From NCBI GenBank assembly GCA_934402125.1, contig CAKRTY010000004.1, forward strand, positions 1 through 15,675: a DNA stretch of 15,675 nt. The letters run 5' to 3'. The notes below the pieces were generated by a model. It was not told where the DNA came from. It ran no database searches and saw only the letters and a program-made list of their open reading frames with translations. Position numbers and translations under genes: made by a program. Source of the DNA: an uncultured Anaerosacchariphilus sp. Its GTDB lineage: Bacteria > Bacillota > Clostridia > Lachnospirales > Lachnospiraceae. Positions 1 through 7,000 of the stretch are shown piece after piece; position 1 is the first letter of the stretch, and every line of letters starts with the position of its first letter.

Positions 1-1055
1 ACTACAAGGAGGCCATCGCCGTATCCGGAACCCACGGCAAGACCACTACCACCTCCATGATTTCTACCATCCTGCTGGCTGCGGACGCAGATCCCACCAT
101 CTCCGTAGGCGGTATTCTGCCTGCCATCCGCGGAAATATCCGCGTGGGAAATTCCGGGACCTTCCTGACGGAAGCCTGCGAGTACACCAACAGTTTCCTA
201 CATTTTTTCCCAACGATTGGAATCATATTAAATATAGAAGAAGACCATCTGGATTTCTTCAAGGATCTGGCTGACATCCGTCATTCCTTCCACCGATTTG
301 CGGGACTTCTGCCCGAATCCGGTCTATTGATTATCAATCACGATATTGACAATTACCGGGAGATCACTGAGGGTCTGGCCTGCCGTGTCGTTACCTTCGG
401 CTCCGCGCCGGATGCGGATTATTCTGCAGATGAGGTAACCTATGATGAATTCGCCCACCCGACCTTCCGGGTTACGAAACACGGCGAAGCAGGAAGCATC
501 TATCACCTGAACGTGCCGGGCGAGCACAACGTGCTGAATGCGCTGGCTTCCATCGCCCTTGCGGATTCCCTGGGTATCCCTGCGGAAACCATTCAAAAGG
601 GTCTGATGAACTTCTCCGGCACCGACCGCCGCTTTCAGTACAAGGGAGAGGTCAACGGCTTCACCATCATTGACGACTACGCCCACCATCCCACGGAGAT
701 TAAGGCGACTCTCCAGGCGGCCCGGCACTATCCTCACCGGGACATCTGGTGCGTATTCCAGCCCCATACCTACACCCGGACCAAGGCCTTCTTCGACCAG
801 TTTGCCGAGGCGCTGACCCTGGCCGACCATGTGATACTGGCAGATATCTACGCCGCCCGGGAGACCGACACCCTGGGCATCAGCTCCAGAGACCTGGCCG
901 AACGCGCCCGGGAGCTTGGGGCCGACGCTTACTATTTCCCTTCCTTTGAGGAAATTGAAAAATTTTTATTGAAAAAATGTATCCCCGGCGACCTGTGTAT
1001 AACTATGGGGGCCGGAAACGTGACAGATATCGGCGAAAACCTGCTTCGGAAATAA
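1..1055 (+). CDS. murC: UDP-N-acetylmuramate--L-alanine ligase (MurC), 3' part
   Basis: MurC adds L-alanine to UDP-MurNAc using ATP, the first amino-acid step of cytoplasmic peptidoglycan precursor synthesis. The gene enters from the left edge; the first complete codon is at base 3 and about 350 residues are visible of a family that usually has about 450-460, so the N-terminal UDP-binding domain is missing. The ATP-binding loop GTHGKTTTTSM appears at once (about bases 27-59). The central domain carries EEDHLDFF and NVLNALASIALA. The C-terminal domain has FSGTDRRFQYKG, DDYAHHPTEI and FQPHTYTRT, all typical of MurC rather than MurD, MurE or MurF. It ends at TAA 1053-1055, one base before the first DnaA box and 13 bases before its terminator hairpin. 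An ATG at base 57 lies inside the P-loop region and is not the start. No frameshift is visible. Confidence 0.96.
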   Translation, partial: YKEAIAVSGTHGKTTTTSMISTILLAADADPTISVGGILPAIRGNIRVGNSGTFLTEACEYTNSFLHFFPTIGIILNIEEDHLDFFKDLADIRHSFHRFAGLLPESGLLIINHDIDNYREITEGLACRVVTFGSAPDADYSADEVTYDEFAHPTFRVTKHGEAGSIYHLNVPGEHNVLNALASIALADSLGIPAETIQKGLMNFSGTDRRFQYKGEVNGFTIIDDYAHHPTEIKATLQAARHYPHRDIWCVFQPHTYTRTKAFFDQFAEALTLADHVILADIYAARETDTLGISSRDLAERARELGADAYYFPSFEEIEKFLLKKCIPGDLCITMGAGNVTDIGENLLRK

Positions 1056-1067
1056 GTTATCCACATT

Positions 1068-1117
1068 ATCCACATGCTTTCCCTGGATTTTCCACAGAAA
1101 AGCATGTGGATTTTTTT
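1068..1117 (+). terminator. Intrinsic terminator of murC, built from DnaA-box sequence
   Basis: A perfect 13-bp inverted repeat, ATCCACATGCTTT at 1068-1080 and its complement at 1099-1111, is followed by a T run (1111-1117). The 18-nt loop holds a smaller hairpin, TGGA/TCCA at 84-87 and 91-94 of the thousand-block (1084-1087 and 1091-1094). The left arm overlaps the second DnaA box, and the right arm overlaps the reverse near-box at 1105-1113. It lies just after the murC stop, as expected for its terminator. Confidence 0.7.
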
Positions 1118-1202
1118 GTGGAAAATCTGTTGACATAAGAATCCCTTTATTTTTTATGTAAATCGCCCATTTATGCCGTTTTTACAGGCATTCCGGGTTT
1201 TT

Positions 1203-1230
1203 TTGACTTCTATCTCCGGTTGCAAATAAT
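1203..1230 (+). promoter_or_regulatory. Candidate promoter upstream of the second DnaA-box group
   Basis: TTGACT at 1203-1208 is followed after 16 bp by AATAAT at 1225-1230. The boxes at 1233-1278 would cover the start site and early transcribed region, a layout that fits repression by DnaA. The match is moderate, and an additional or alternative start may lie at 1333-1338. Confidence 0.35.
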
Positions 1231-1329
1231 TTTTTTCCACAAAGTTATCCACATTATCCACATTTTTAATTATACACATGACCTAAACGCCCCTGTCAAA
1301 AAAAGCCTGTTCTCTTTTTCCGAATTCTA

Positions 1330-1338
1330 TGCTACAAT
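1330..1338 (+). promoter_or_regulatory. Candidate extended -10 element for the dnaD-like operon
   Basis: TACAAT at 1333-1338 is preceded by TG at 1330-1331, giving TGCTACAAT, an extended -10. No good -35 is present at 16-18 bp (TTCTCT is the best at 17 bp). A start here would leave a leader of about 65 nt before the ATG at 1411. Confidence 0.4.
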
Positions 1339-1355
1339 ACAAAGGTGTAAAAGAT

Positions 1356-1374
1356 ACCGGCAAAGCCGGTTTTT
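1356..1374 (+). other. GC-rich leader hairpin with short T run (possible weak attenuator)
   Basis: ACCGGC (1356-1361) and GCCGGT (1365-1370) form a six-base-pair stem with an AAA loop, followed directly by T residues to 1374. It lies in the leader of the dnaD-like gene, 37 bases before its ATG. The stem is short and the T run has only about five bases, so termination here would be partial at best. Confidence 0.35.
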
Positions 1375-1410
1375 CGCGGGTTTTGCGCGATATCTAAAAG
1401 AGGGATTGCT

Positions 1411-2454
1411 ATGAGCGGATTTGTATTATGCGGAGACGGCGACCGGGGCCACACCCTGGTTCCGAATCTCTTTCTGGACAACTATATGCCGGAAGCCAAC
1501 GGCGAATATGTGAAGATTTATCTTTATCTTCTGCGCTGTCTGAAATCAGACGCCCGGGAGCTGTCCATTGAGCTCATTGCCAATAAATTCGAGCATACGG
1601 AAAGCGATGTGAGACGGGCCCTGAATTACTGGGAACGCATGAATCTTCTGAAGCTTCAGTATGACAATGCCCGGAACCTGACCGGGATCCAGATCGTAAC
1701 TGACCCGGAGAATTCTTCCGACAACAAGGAAGCTTCTGAGCCTGCCGGACAGACTGTCCGGACTGTTCCGGAGACTGCCGCGGAGCCTGTCTCCCAGAGC
1801 CTTCCAAAGGATCCGCTGACGCCGGAGGAAGCACAGCAGCTTCTGTTTATCTGTGAGCAGTATCTGGGCAAGCCCTTAAGCTCTACAGAAGTCAGCAAGC
1901 TTCTCGATCTTCACGATATCTTCGGCTTCAGTCCCGCCCTGATTGAATATCTGGTGGAATATTCCGTATCCGGCGGACACAAAAGTATTCACTACATAGA
2001 AGCTACGGCAAGGGCCTGGCATCAGGCCGGCTGTACCACCGTCACCCAGGCAAAAGAACAGACCACCATTTACAACCGGGCTTATTTTAAGATTCTGAAG
2101 GCCTTCGGCGTCACCGGACGTCATCCCGTGGAGGCAGAGATTGCCTGCATGGATAAATGGTTAAAGGACTATGGCTTTTCCCTGGAGCTGATCCTGGAAG
2201 CCTGCAGCCGCACCATGGCCGCTATTCACCAGCCCAGCTTTCCCTACACGGATAAGATTCTGACCTCCTGGCAGAAGCAGGGCGTTAAAGCTCTGGCGGA
2301 TGTACAGGCCTCTGACCAGAACCGGAACGCCCGGAAGGCCCAGCCTGAAACGGCTGCTGCGCCCAGGAAAGTGACTGCACCCAACCGTTTCCATAACTTC
2401 CAGGAACGGGATTATGATTTTAAGGAGCTGGAAAAGCAGCTCATTAACCAATAA
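1411..2454 (+). CDS. DnaD-domain primosome protein with two DnaD (DnaB_2) repeats
   Basis: The protein is a 347-residue primosomal DNA-remodelling/helicase-recruitment protein of the DnaD/DnaB type. Residues about 17-95 look like the N-terminal winged-helix domain (NGEYVKIYLYLLRC, then HTESDVRRALNYWERMNLL). A Pro/Glu/Ser-rich linker covers about 98-135. Two copies of the C-terminal DnaD fold follow, at about 138-208 and 222-297, each ending in the aromatic signature: YIEATARAWHQAG at 195-207 and YTDKILTSWQKQGV at 279-292. The C-terminal tail NRFHNFQERDYDF (325-337) recalls a motif common at the end of clostridial DnaD proteins. The ATG at 1411 is preceded by AGAGGGA. A 14-base gap separates it from the loader gene, so the two are probably cotranscribed and act together on DNA. 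Whether it is the orthologue of B. subtilis DnaD or DnaB cannot be told here, so no symbol is given. Confidence 0.9.
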   Translation: MSGFVLCGDGDRGHTLVPNLFLDNYMPEANGEYVKIYLYLLRCLKSDARELSIELIANKFEHTESDVRRALNYWERMNLLKLQYDNARNLTGIQIVTDPENSSDNKEASEPAGQTVRTVPETAAEPVSQSLPKDPLTPEEAQQLLFICEQYLGKPLSSTEVSKLLDLHDIFGFSPALIEYLVEYSVSGGHKSIHYIEATARAWHQAGCTTVTQAKEQTTIYNRAYFKILKAFGVTGRHPVEAEIACMDKWLKDYGFSLELILEACSRTMAAIHQPSFPYTDKILTSWQKQGVKALADVQASDQNRNARKAQPETAAAPRKVTAPNRFHNFQERDYDFKELEKQLINQ

Positions 2455-2468
2455 CCGGAGGACGCCTT

Positions 2469-3443
2469 ATGTCTCTTATGAATACCCAATATGATTCCAT
2501 CATGCGCATATACGCGGCCCGGCAGGCCAGAAGCCGTCAGGAGTACGAAGAGCGCATGGAGCAGATTCAGAAGGATGTCCCTGAGCTCTCCGCTCTGGAT
2601 GCCGATATTACAGCCTGTCAGGCCGCTCTGGTGCGTTCTGCCATAGAGGAGAATCCGAAAGGCCAGGCAGCCCTCAGAAGCCGTCTGAAGGCCCTTCAGG
2701 CACAGCGTACCGACCTTCTCTCCGCCCACGGACTGACTCCGGAATCCCTGAAGCCCGTTTATGTCTGCCCGGATTGTAGGGATACCGGTTACATCGGTAC
2801 AGAGAAATGTCACTGCTTTCTCCAGGCTGAGATCAACCTTTTATATCATCAGTCTAATTTAAATGAAATTTTAAAGCAGGAAAACTTTGACACTTTCTCT
2901 TATAACTGGTATGATGGCGATGACAGGGAATCCATGCGGCGCACCGTAGCGGAAGCCCGGCTTTTTATTGAACAGTTTGATACGCAGTTTCAGAACCTGC
3001 TCCTTCTGGGAGCCGTCGGTACCGGCAAGACCTTTCTGTCTAACTGTATCGCGAAGGAACTGATGGACAGCTGCCATTCCGTAGTCTATCTGACTGCCTT
3101 TCAGCTTTTCGATCTGCTGTCCAAGGCAGCCTTCGGAGCGGACCGGAATGCATCGGATTATTCGCAGACCTATCCCTATCTTTTTGACTGTGATCTGCTA
3201 ATCATCGATGATCTGGGAACAGAGTTGCCCAACTCCTTCACCGTATCCCAGTTCTTTCTCTGCGTCAACGAGCGGATTCTCCGGAAGAAGTCCACACTGA
3301 TTTCCTCCAACCTGGATATGGAAGCCCTGCGGAGCGTTTATTCGGAGCGTACTCTGTCGCGTATCATCAGCAGCTATACCATCCGGCAATTGCCCGGAAG
3401 CGATATTCGAATTAAGAAAAAATTATATCATACTAATTCATAA
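2469..3443 (+). CDS. DnaC/DnaI-like AAA+ helicase loader
   Basis: This is a 324-residue ATPase expected to load the replicative helicase onto DNA at initiation or restart. Residues 1-90 are charged and helical and may be a helicase-binding region. A cysteine cluster, C100-x2-C103 and C114-x-C116, probably binds zinc, like the N-terminal zinc module of DnaI. The AAA+ core has Walker A GAVGTGKT at 181-188, Walker B LLIIDD at 243-248, a sensor-1-like STLISSN at 275-281, and SERTLSRI at 292-299 with candidate arginine-finger residues R294 and R298. GGAGG at 2458-2462 is six bases from the ATG at 2469; a second in-frame ATG at 2478 is less well placed. The gene sits between the DnaD-like gene and prs, with gaps of 14 and 19 bases. 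IstB, the transposase helper, shares this fold, but the zinc module, the DnaD partner and the lack of a transposase favour a housekeeping loader. Confidence 0.9.
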   Translation: MSLMNTQYDSIMRIYAARQARSRQEYEERMEQIQKDVPELSALDADITACQAALVRSAIEENPKGQAALRSRLKALQAQRTDLLSAHGLTPESLKPVYVCPDCRDTGYIGTEKCHCFLQAEINLLYHQSNLNEILKQENFDTFSYNWYDGDDRESMRRTVAEARLFIEQFDTQFQNLLLLGAVGTGKTFLSNCIAKELMDSCHSVVYLTAFQLFDLLSKAAFGADRNASDYSQTYPYLFDCDLLIIDDLGTELPNSFTVSQFFLCVNERILRKKSTLISSNLDMEALRSVYSERTLSRIISSYTIRQLPGSDIRIKKKLYHTNS

Positions 3444-3462
3444 ATTTATGGAGGTAACTATT

Positions 3463-4653
3463 ATGTTATTGCAGCGCAGCCAGCGTGTTCTTGAAACTAT
3501 TCCTGTTGGGTCTCTGGGTCTGATCCCCTTAAAGAGCTGTGAGGAGCTTGGCAAAAAGGTCAACGACTACCTGGTCGACTGGCGTCACAGCAATGATCTG
3601 GAGCACAAGTCCAACATTGCGTTCACAGGATATGAGCGGGACTCTTACCTTATTCAGGCCAACACACCCCGTTTCGGTTCCGGTGAAGGTAAAGGTGCTA
3701 TCAAAGCTTCTGTCCGCGGAAATGACCTGTATCTGATGGTAGATGTATGCAACTACAGTCTCACCTACAATCTGTACAACTATACCAATCACATGTCCCC
3801 GGATGACCATTTTCAGGATCTGAAGCGTGTCATCGCTGCTATCGGCGGAAAAGCCCGCCGTATCACGGTCATTATGCCTTTCCTCTACGAGAGCCGCCAG
3901 CATAAGCGTAGCTCCCGTGAGTCTCTGGACTGCGCGCTGGCCCTGCAGGAGCTGGTTGCCATGGGTGTTGAGAACATCATTACTTTCGAGGCGCACGATC
4001 CCCGTGTACAGAACGCTATCCCCCTTCACGGCTTTGAGACTGTAACTCCGGCTTATCAGCTGGTTAAGGGACTCTTGAACAGCACTCCGGGACTGACCAT
4101 CGACAGCGATCATATGCAGGTTATCAGCCCGGATGAAGGCGGTATGTCCCGCGCTGTCTATCTGGCCAACGTCCTCGGTCTGGATATGGGTATGTTCTAT
4201 AAGCGCCGGGATTACACTCATGTCGTGAACGGCCGTAACCCCATCGTAGCCCATGAATTCCTGGGTTCCGATATCCAGGGTAAGGACATGATCATCGTAG
4301 ACGATATGATCTCCTCCGGCGAGAGCATGATCGAGGTTATGAGAGAACTGAAAAAGCGCGGCGCCAACCGCATCTTCGTCTTCTGTACCTTTGCCCTGTT
4401 TACCAACGGTCTTGCCGAATTTGACAAGGCACACGAGGAAGGCCTGCTGACCAAGCTGTTCTCCACTAACCTGGTATATCAGACTCCGGAGCTCTTAAGC
4501 CGTCCGTATTATGTAAACTGCGATATGAGTAAGTACATTGCTCTGCTCATCGACACCCTGAACCACGACGTCTCCATCAGCGACCTCTTAGATCCCTACG
4601 ACAGAATCCAGGCGTTGCTAGCACGTTACCAGAAGGGTGAGCTGGAGCGCTAA
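3463..4653 (+). CDS. prs: Ribose-phosphate pyrophosphokinase, long divergent clostridial form
   Basis: The enzyme makes PRPP from ribose-5-phosphate and ATP for purine, pyrimidine, histidine, tryptophan and NAD synthesis. The chosen start gives 396 residues, longer than the usual 310-320 of bacterial Prs. Motifs from the ATG at 3463 are: MPFLYESRQHKR at 138-149, in the place of the ATP-binding YARQD-type loop; FEAHDPRVQNAIP at 175-187, in the place of the DLHA-type catalytic segment; and the PRPP loop IIVDDMISSGES at 277-288. The ATG at 3448 gives a longer frame, but that codon is part of the ribosome binding site itself (ATGGAGGT, 3448-3455); the ATG at 3463 is seven bases after GGAGGT and is preferred. 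It is probably transcribed with the two primosome genes and ends at a strong hairpin. Family assignment is firm; kinetics and allostery of this branch cannot be read from sequence. Confidence 0.93.
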   Translation: MLLQRSQRVLETIPVGSLGLIPLKSCEELGKKVNDYLVDWRHSNDLEHKSNIAFTGYERDSYLIQANTPRFGSGEGKGAIKASVRGNDLYLMVDVCNYSLTYNLYNYTNHMSPDDHFQDLKRVIAAIGGKARRITVIMPFLYESRQHKRSSRESLDCALALQELVAMGVENIITFEAHDPRVQNAIPLHGFETVTPAYQLVKGLLNSTPGLTIDSDHMQVISPDEGGMSRAVYLANVLGLDMGMFYKRRDYTHVVNGRNPIVAHEFLGSDIQGKDMIIVDDMISSGESMIEVMRELKKRGANRIFVFCTFALFTNGLAEFDKAHEEGLLTKLFSTNLVYQTPELLSRPYYVNCDMSKYIALLIDTLNHDVSISDLLDPYDRIQALLARYQKGELER

Positions 4654-4669
4654 GATAAGATACGATAAA

Positions 4670-4705
4670 AAGTGCCGCATGATTTATACAAATCATGCGG
4701 CACTT
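4670..4705. terminator. Bidirectional terminator between prs and the response-regulator operon
   Basis: A perfect 16-bp inverted repeat (AAGTGCCGCATGATTT at 4670-4685, complement at 4690-4705) has a four-base loop. On the minus strand the stem is followed by a T run (the A run at 4667-4670 on +); on the plus strand the tail is TTAATCTT. It serves the convergent prs (+) and two-component operon (-). Confidence 0.85.
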
Positions 4706-4709
4706 AATC

Positions 4710-4742
4710 TTACACCTTAAACCGGTATCCCACGCCCCATCG
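4710..4742 (-). pseudogene. 3'-terminal remnant of a second OmpR-type response regulator
   Basis: The minus strand reads TGG GGC GTG GGA TAC CGG TTT AAG GTG TAA at 4739-4710, encoding WGVGYRFKV and a stop. This is the same last nine residues plus stop as the intact regulator just upstream (TAA at 4798-4796), and every nucleotide difference between the two ends is synonymous. Upstream of the match (4743-4795) the reading frame no longer resembles a response regulator. The remnant lies five bases before the operon's terminator, so it looks like the end of the ancestral regulator gene. Confidence 0.6.
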
Positions 4743-4795
4743 CCGTGCGCGTAGCACTTTATTCCTGCGGAGCAGACTATATGGGGCTCGTTTTG

Positions 4796-5485
4796 TTAGA
4801 CCTTGAATCTGTATCCAACGCCCCATATCGTCTCGATATACTGGGGCTTCGCGGAATTCACCTCTATTTTCTCACGAATTTTCTTAATATGCACCGTCAC
4901 TGTCGCAATATCTCCCACGGAATCCATATCCCAGATTTTCCGGAACAGCTCCTCCTTGGTAAATACATGGTTCGGATTCTCCGCCAGGAAGGTCAGCAGA
5001 TCGAATTCCCGGGAAGTGAAGTTCTTTTCTTCCCCGTTGACCCAGACCCGGCGGGCGGTTTTGTCAATCTTGATGCCGCGGATCTCGATAATACTGTTCT
5101 CCTTTACATTGCTGCTTACCAGGCGCTCGTAACGGTTCAGGTGGGCCTTTACCCGGGCCACCAGCTCGCTGGGACTGCAAGGCTTGGTCATGTAATCATC
5201 CGCGCCCAGACCCAGACCCCGGATCTTGTCGATGTCGTCCTTCTTAGCAGAAACCATAATAATCGGAATATTTTTCACTTCCCGAATCTGACGGCAGATT
5301 TCAAAGCCGTCCACACCCGGCAGCATCAGATCCAGAATCACCAGATGGAATTCCTCTTCCAGCGCTTTCTTAAGACCGAGAGTGCCGTCCGACGCAATTT
5401 CAACCTCAAAGCCGCTCAGTTCCAGATAATCCTTCTCCAGATCCGCAATGGCTTCTTCATCTTCTACAATCAAAATTTTACTCAT
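4796..5485 (-). CDS. OmpR/PhoB-family response regulator
   Basis: This is a 229-residue cytoplasmic DNA-binding regulator, presumably phosphorylated by the kinase encoded immediately upstream. The receiver domain (1-115) has the acidic pocket E8-D9, phospho-acceptor D52 in LVILDLMLPGVDG, S79 and the conserved K101 in DDYMTKP. The C-terminal winged-helix domain (about 130-229) has FTSREFDLLTFLAENP, the recognition-helix region TVTVHIKKIREKI and the terminal hairpin WGVGYRFKV. AGGAGGT lies eight bases before the ATG. The ATG overlaps the kinase stop (ATGA), showing translational coupling. All key residues are intact. No target operators could be defined. The same C-terminal codons recur as a scar downstream (4710-4742). 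Confidence 0.95.
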   Translation of the reverse strand: MSKILIVEDEEAIADLEKDYLELSGFEVEIASDGTLGLKKALEEEFHLVILDLMLPGVDGFEICRQIREVKNIPIIMVSAKKDDIDKIRGLGLGADDYMTKPCSPSELVARVKAHLNRYERLVSSNVKENSIIEIRGIKIDKTARRVWVNGEEKNFTSREFDLLTFLAENPNHVFTKEELFRKIWDMDSVGDIATVTVHIKKIREKIEVNSAKPQYIETIWGVGYRFKV

Positions 5486-6978
5486 GTTGCCGGTACCTCC
5501 TGATATTTTCTAAGAACAAAATACATGACTGTTCCTGTATGTTCCTTGCTTGTAGCCCACACCTTGCCGCCGTGATCTTCGATAATCTTTTTTACGATAG
5601 ACAGGCCGATGCCGCTTCCTCCCTTGGAGGAATTGCGGGACGCGTCCGTCCGGTAGAAGCGGTTGAAAATCAGCGGCAAATCCTTGGTGGCAATGCCCTT
5701 ACCGTTGTCCTCAATCTCTACCTGGATAAAATCGCCCACATCCTTCACGCGGATGTTGATATAGCCCTTGGGCTTGTCGATGTATTTAATCGAATTGCTG
5801 ACAATATTGTTGATGACCCGCTTAATCTGCTCCGCGTCCGCGATGACCTGCACATCCTCATCCACATAATTGAAGTAGGCCAGCTCAATATTCTGCTCCT
5901 CCAGCTCCAGGGAAAGCTCCTCCACGCAGTCCGCGAAGTAGGCGTTCACATTGATGTGGTCGAAGGTGTAGGGAATGCGGTTCGTGTCGATCTTGGAATA
6001 GAAGGTCAGCTCGTTAATCAGCCGTTCCATGTCATTGGCCTTATTGTAAATGGTACGGATATACTTCTCCTGCTTCTCCGGCGTATCCGCCACGCCGTCC
6101 ATGATTCCCTCCACGTAGCCCTTGACTGCCGTAATCGGCGTCTTCAGATCATGGGAAATATTGCTGATCAGCTCCTTATTCTGCCGTTCCGACTCCAGCT
6201 TTTCCTCAGAAGACTCCTTCAACCGACGCCGCATTTCCTCAAAATCCGTACAGAGCTCACCAATCTCGTCATCACCGCCCGCCGGCATTTCAAAATCCAG
6301 ATTTCCATCCGTAATCTTCTTGGTAGCCACCTGCAGATGGTGGATGGGCGTTACAATGCTCTTATAGATCCAGGCCGTCAGAATCAGGCTGGTGAAAACC
6401 AGAATGATAACCAGCACCAGGACGCTGTCTACCACCATAGATTCCACCTCCGGAATCATGCTGCCGATGGAGGTCACGATAAAGGCCGTTCCCCGGGTTC
6501 CGTCGCTGAAGGAGAAATCCAGCTGCTTCACCAGAGCCTGCAGATTCCCGCCGATATAAGTCCCCACATCCTGATCCGAGTTATGGGTCCGGTAATCCGG
6601 AAGGCTGTCCAGCAGCTCCTCCTGGTCAAAGTCGTTATCATTTCCCACAAAAATATACGTATCTGCCTTTCTTACCACAAGAAAGGAATAGCGCGCTTCC
6701 AGATCCAGATTCAGGGAATCCAGATATTCCGCATCCAGAAAGGCGTCCGGATCGGTTCCCGCCTTGGCCTTCATTCCCGCATAGGCGTCCCTGGTAATCC
6801 GGCTCAGCATGGCCGGCGTATTGGACAGGGTCTCATAGCTGGTATTTTCTATGCCATAGAGCCTCTTCACCGCGCTCATCTGGTAACGGCTGATACCGAA
6901 AAAAGCCAGTGAAGTAAACATAATCGGCGCCAGAATCAGTATCAGAAAAGTAATCAGAAGTTTCGTCTTTAATTTCAT
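5482..6978 (-). CDS. Membrane sensor histidine kinase
   Basis: This is a 498-residue sensor kinase that should autophosphorylate on histidine and pass phosphate to the adjacent regulator. Numbered from the chosen start: TM1 at about 8-29, an extracytoplasmic sensor region at about 30-180, TM2 at about 183-205, HAMP at about 205-257 (TPIHHLQVATKKITDGNLDF), then HisKA with H276 in ISHDLKTP. The ATPase domain has an N box (NNIVSNSIKY, about 390-399), G1 DNGKGI (424-429) and G2 GGSGIGL (453-459). The frame can be extended 11 codons upstream, but AGAGGG placed six bases before the ATG at 6978 makes that the better start (MKLKTKLLITF). It lies 22 bases after the GT-C-like gene and overlaps the regulator by four bases. 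The sensor region resembles no ligand-binding domain that I can name, so the stimulus is unknown. Confidence 0.93.
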   Translation of the reverse strand: MKLKTKLLITFLILILAPIMFTSLAFFGISRYQMSAVKRLYGIENTSYETLSNTPAMLSRITRDAYAGMKAKAGTDPDAFLDAEYLDSLNLDLEARYSFLVVRKADTYIFVGNDNDFDQEELLDSLPDYRTHNSDQDVGTYIGGNLQALVKQLDFSFSDGTRGTAFIVTSIGSMIPEVESMVVDSVLVLVIILVFTSLILTAWIYKSIVTPIHHLQVATKKITDGNLDFEMPAGGDDEIGELCTDFEEMRRRLKESSEEKLESERQNKELISNISHDLKTPITAVKGYVEGIMDGVADTPEKQEKYIRTIYNKANDMERLINELTFYSKIDTNRIPYTFDHINVNAYFADCVEELSLELEEQNIELAYFNYVDEDVQVIADAEQIKRVINNIVSNSIKYIDKPKGYINIRVKDVGDFIQVEIEDNGKGIATKDLPLIFNRFYRTDASRNSSKGGSGIGLSIVKKIIEDHGGKVWATSKEHTGTVMYFVLRKYQEVPAT

Positions 6979-7000
6979 GGGAATCCCTCTTTTTTGTTGC

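Larger units (their letters stand above)
1057..1278 (+). promoter_or_regulatory. DnaA-box cluster (oriC-like or regulatory) between murC and the dnaD-like gene
   Basis: This covers most of the 355-bp gene-free stretch 1056-1410. Five exact matches to the DnaA consensus TTATNCACA lie on the + strand: 1057-1065 and 1066-1074 (abutting), 1245-1253 and 1254-1262 (abutting again), and 1270-1278 (TTATACACA). One-mismatch boxes TTTTCCACA lie at 1088-1096 (+), 1117-1125 (-) and 1233-1241 (+); a weaker AAATCCACA is at 1105-1113 (-). Between the two groups is an AT-rich tract (about 1134-1172) that could unwind. Known: DnaA binds such boxes at oriC, at promoters, and at titrating clusters in Bacillus subtilis. 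Inferred: the cluster controls the downstream primosome genes or titrates DnaA. No dnaA or dnaN gene is in the window, so the main origin is not shown to be here. Confidence 0.75.

Noticed and set aside
1130..1160. TTGACA at 1130-1135 with TATGTA at 1155-1160 as a promoter
   Set aside because: The 19-bp spacing and poor -10 make it weak, and it would read through the box-rich gap; better candidates lie at 1203-1230 and 1330-1338.
1173..1204. ATGCC/GGCAT inverted repeat followed by a T run as a second terminator
   Set aside because: Only five base pairs with a nine-base loop, and the T run is not next to the stem.
1056..1410. Main chromosomal origin
   Set aside because: The box cluster resembles oriC, but dnaA, dnaN, rpmH and the usual origin neighbours are absent, so only an oriC-like or regulatory site is supported.
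2469..3443. IstB helper of an IS21-type transposon
   Set aside because: No transposase or terminal repeats, and the neighbours are a DnaD-domain gene and prs.
5539..6912. Long open frame on + opposite the histidine kinase
   Set aside because: It is antisense to a kinase with all its motifs intact, has no recognisable domain and no ribosome binding site; it reflects the codon use of the real gene.
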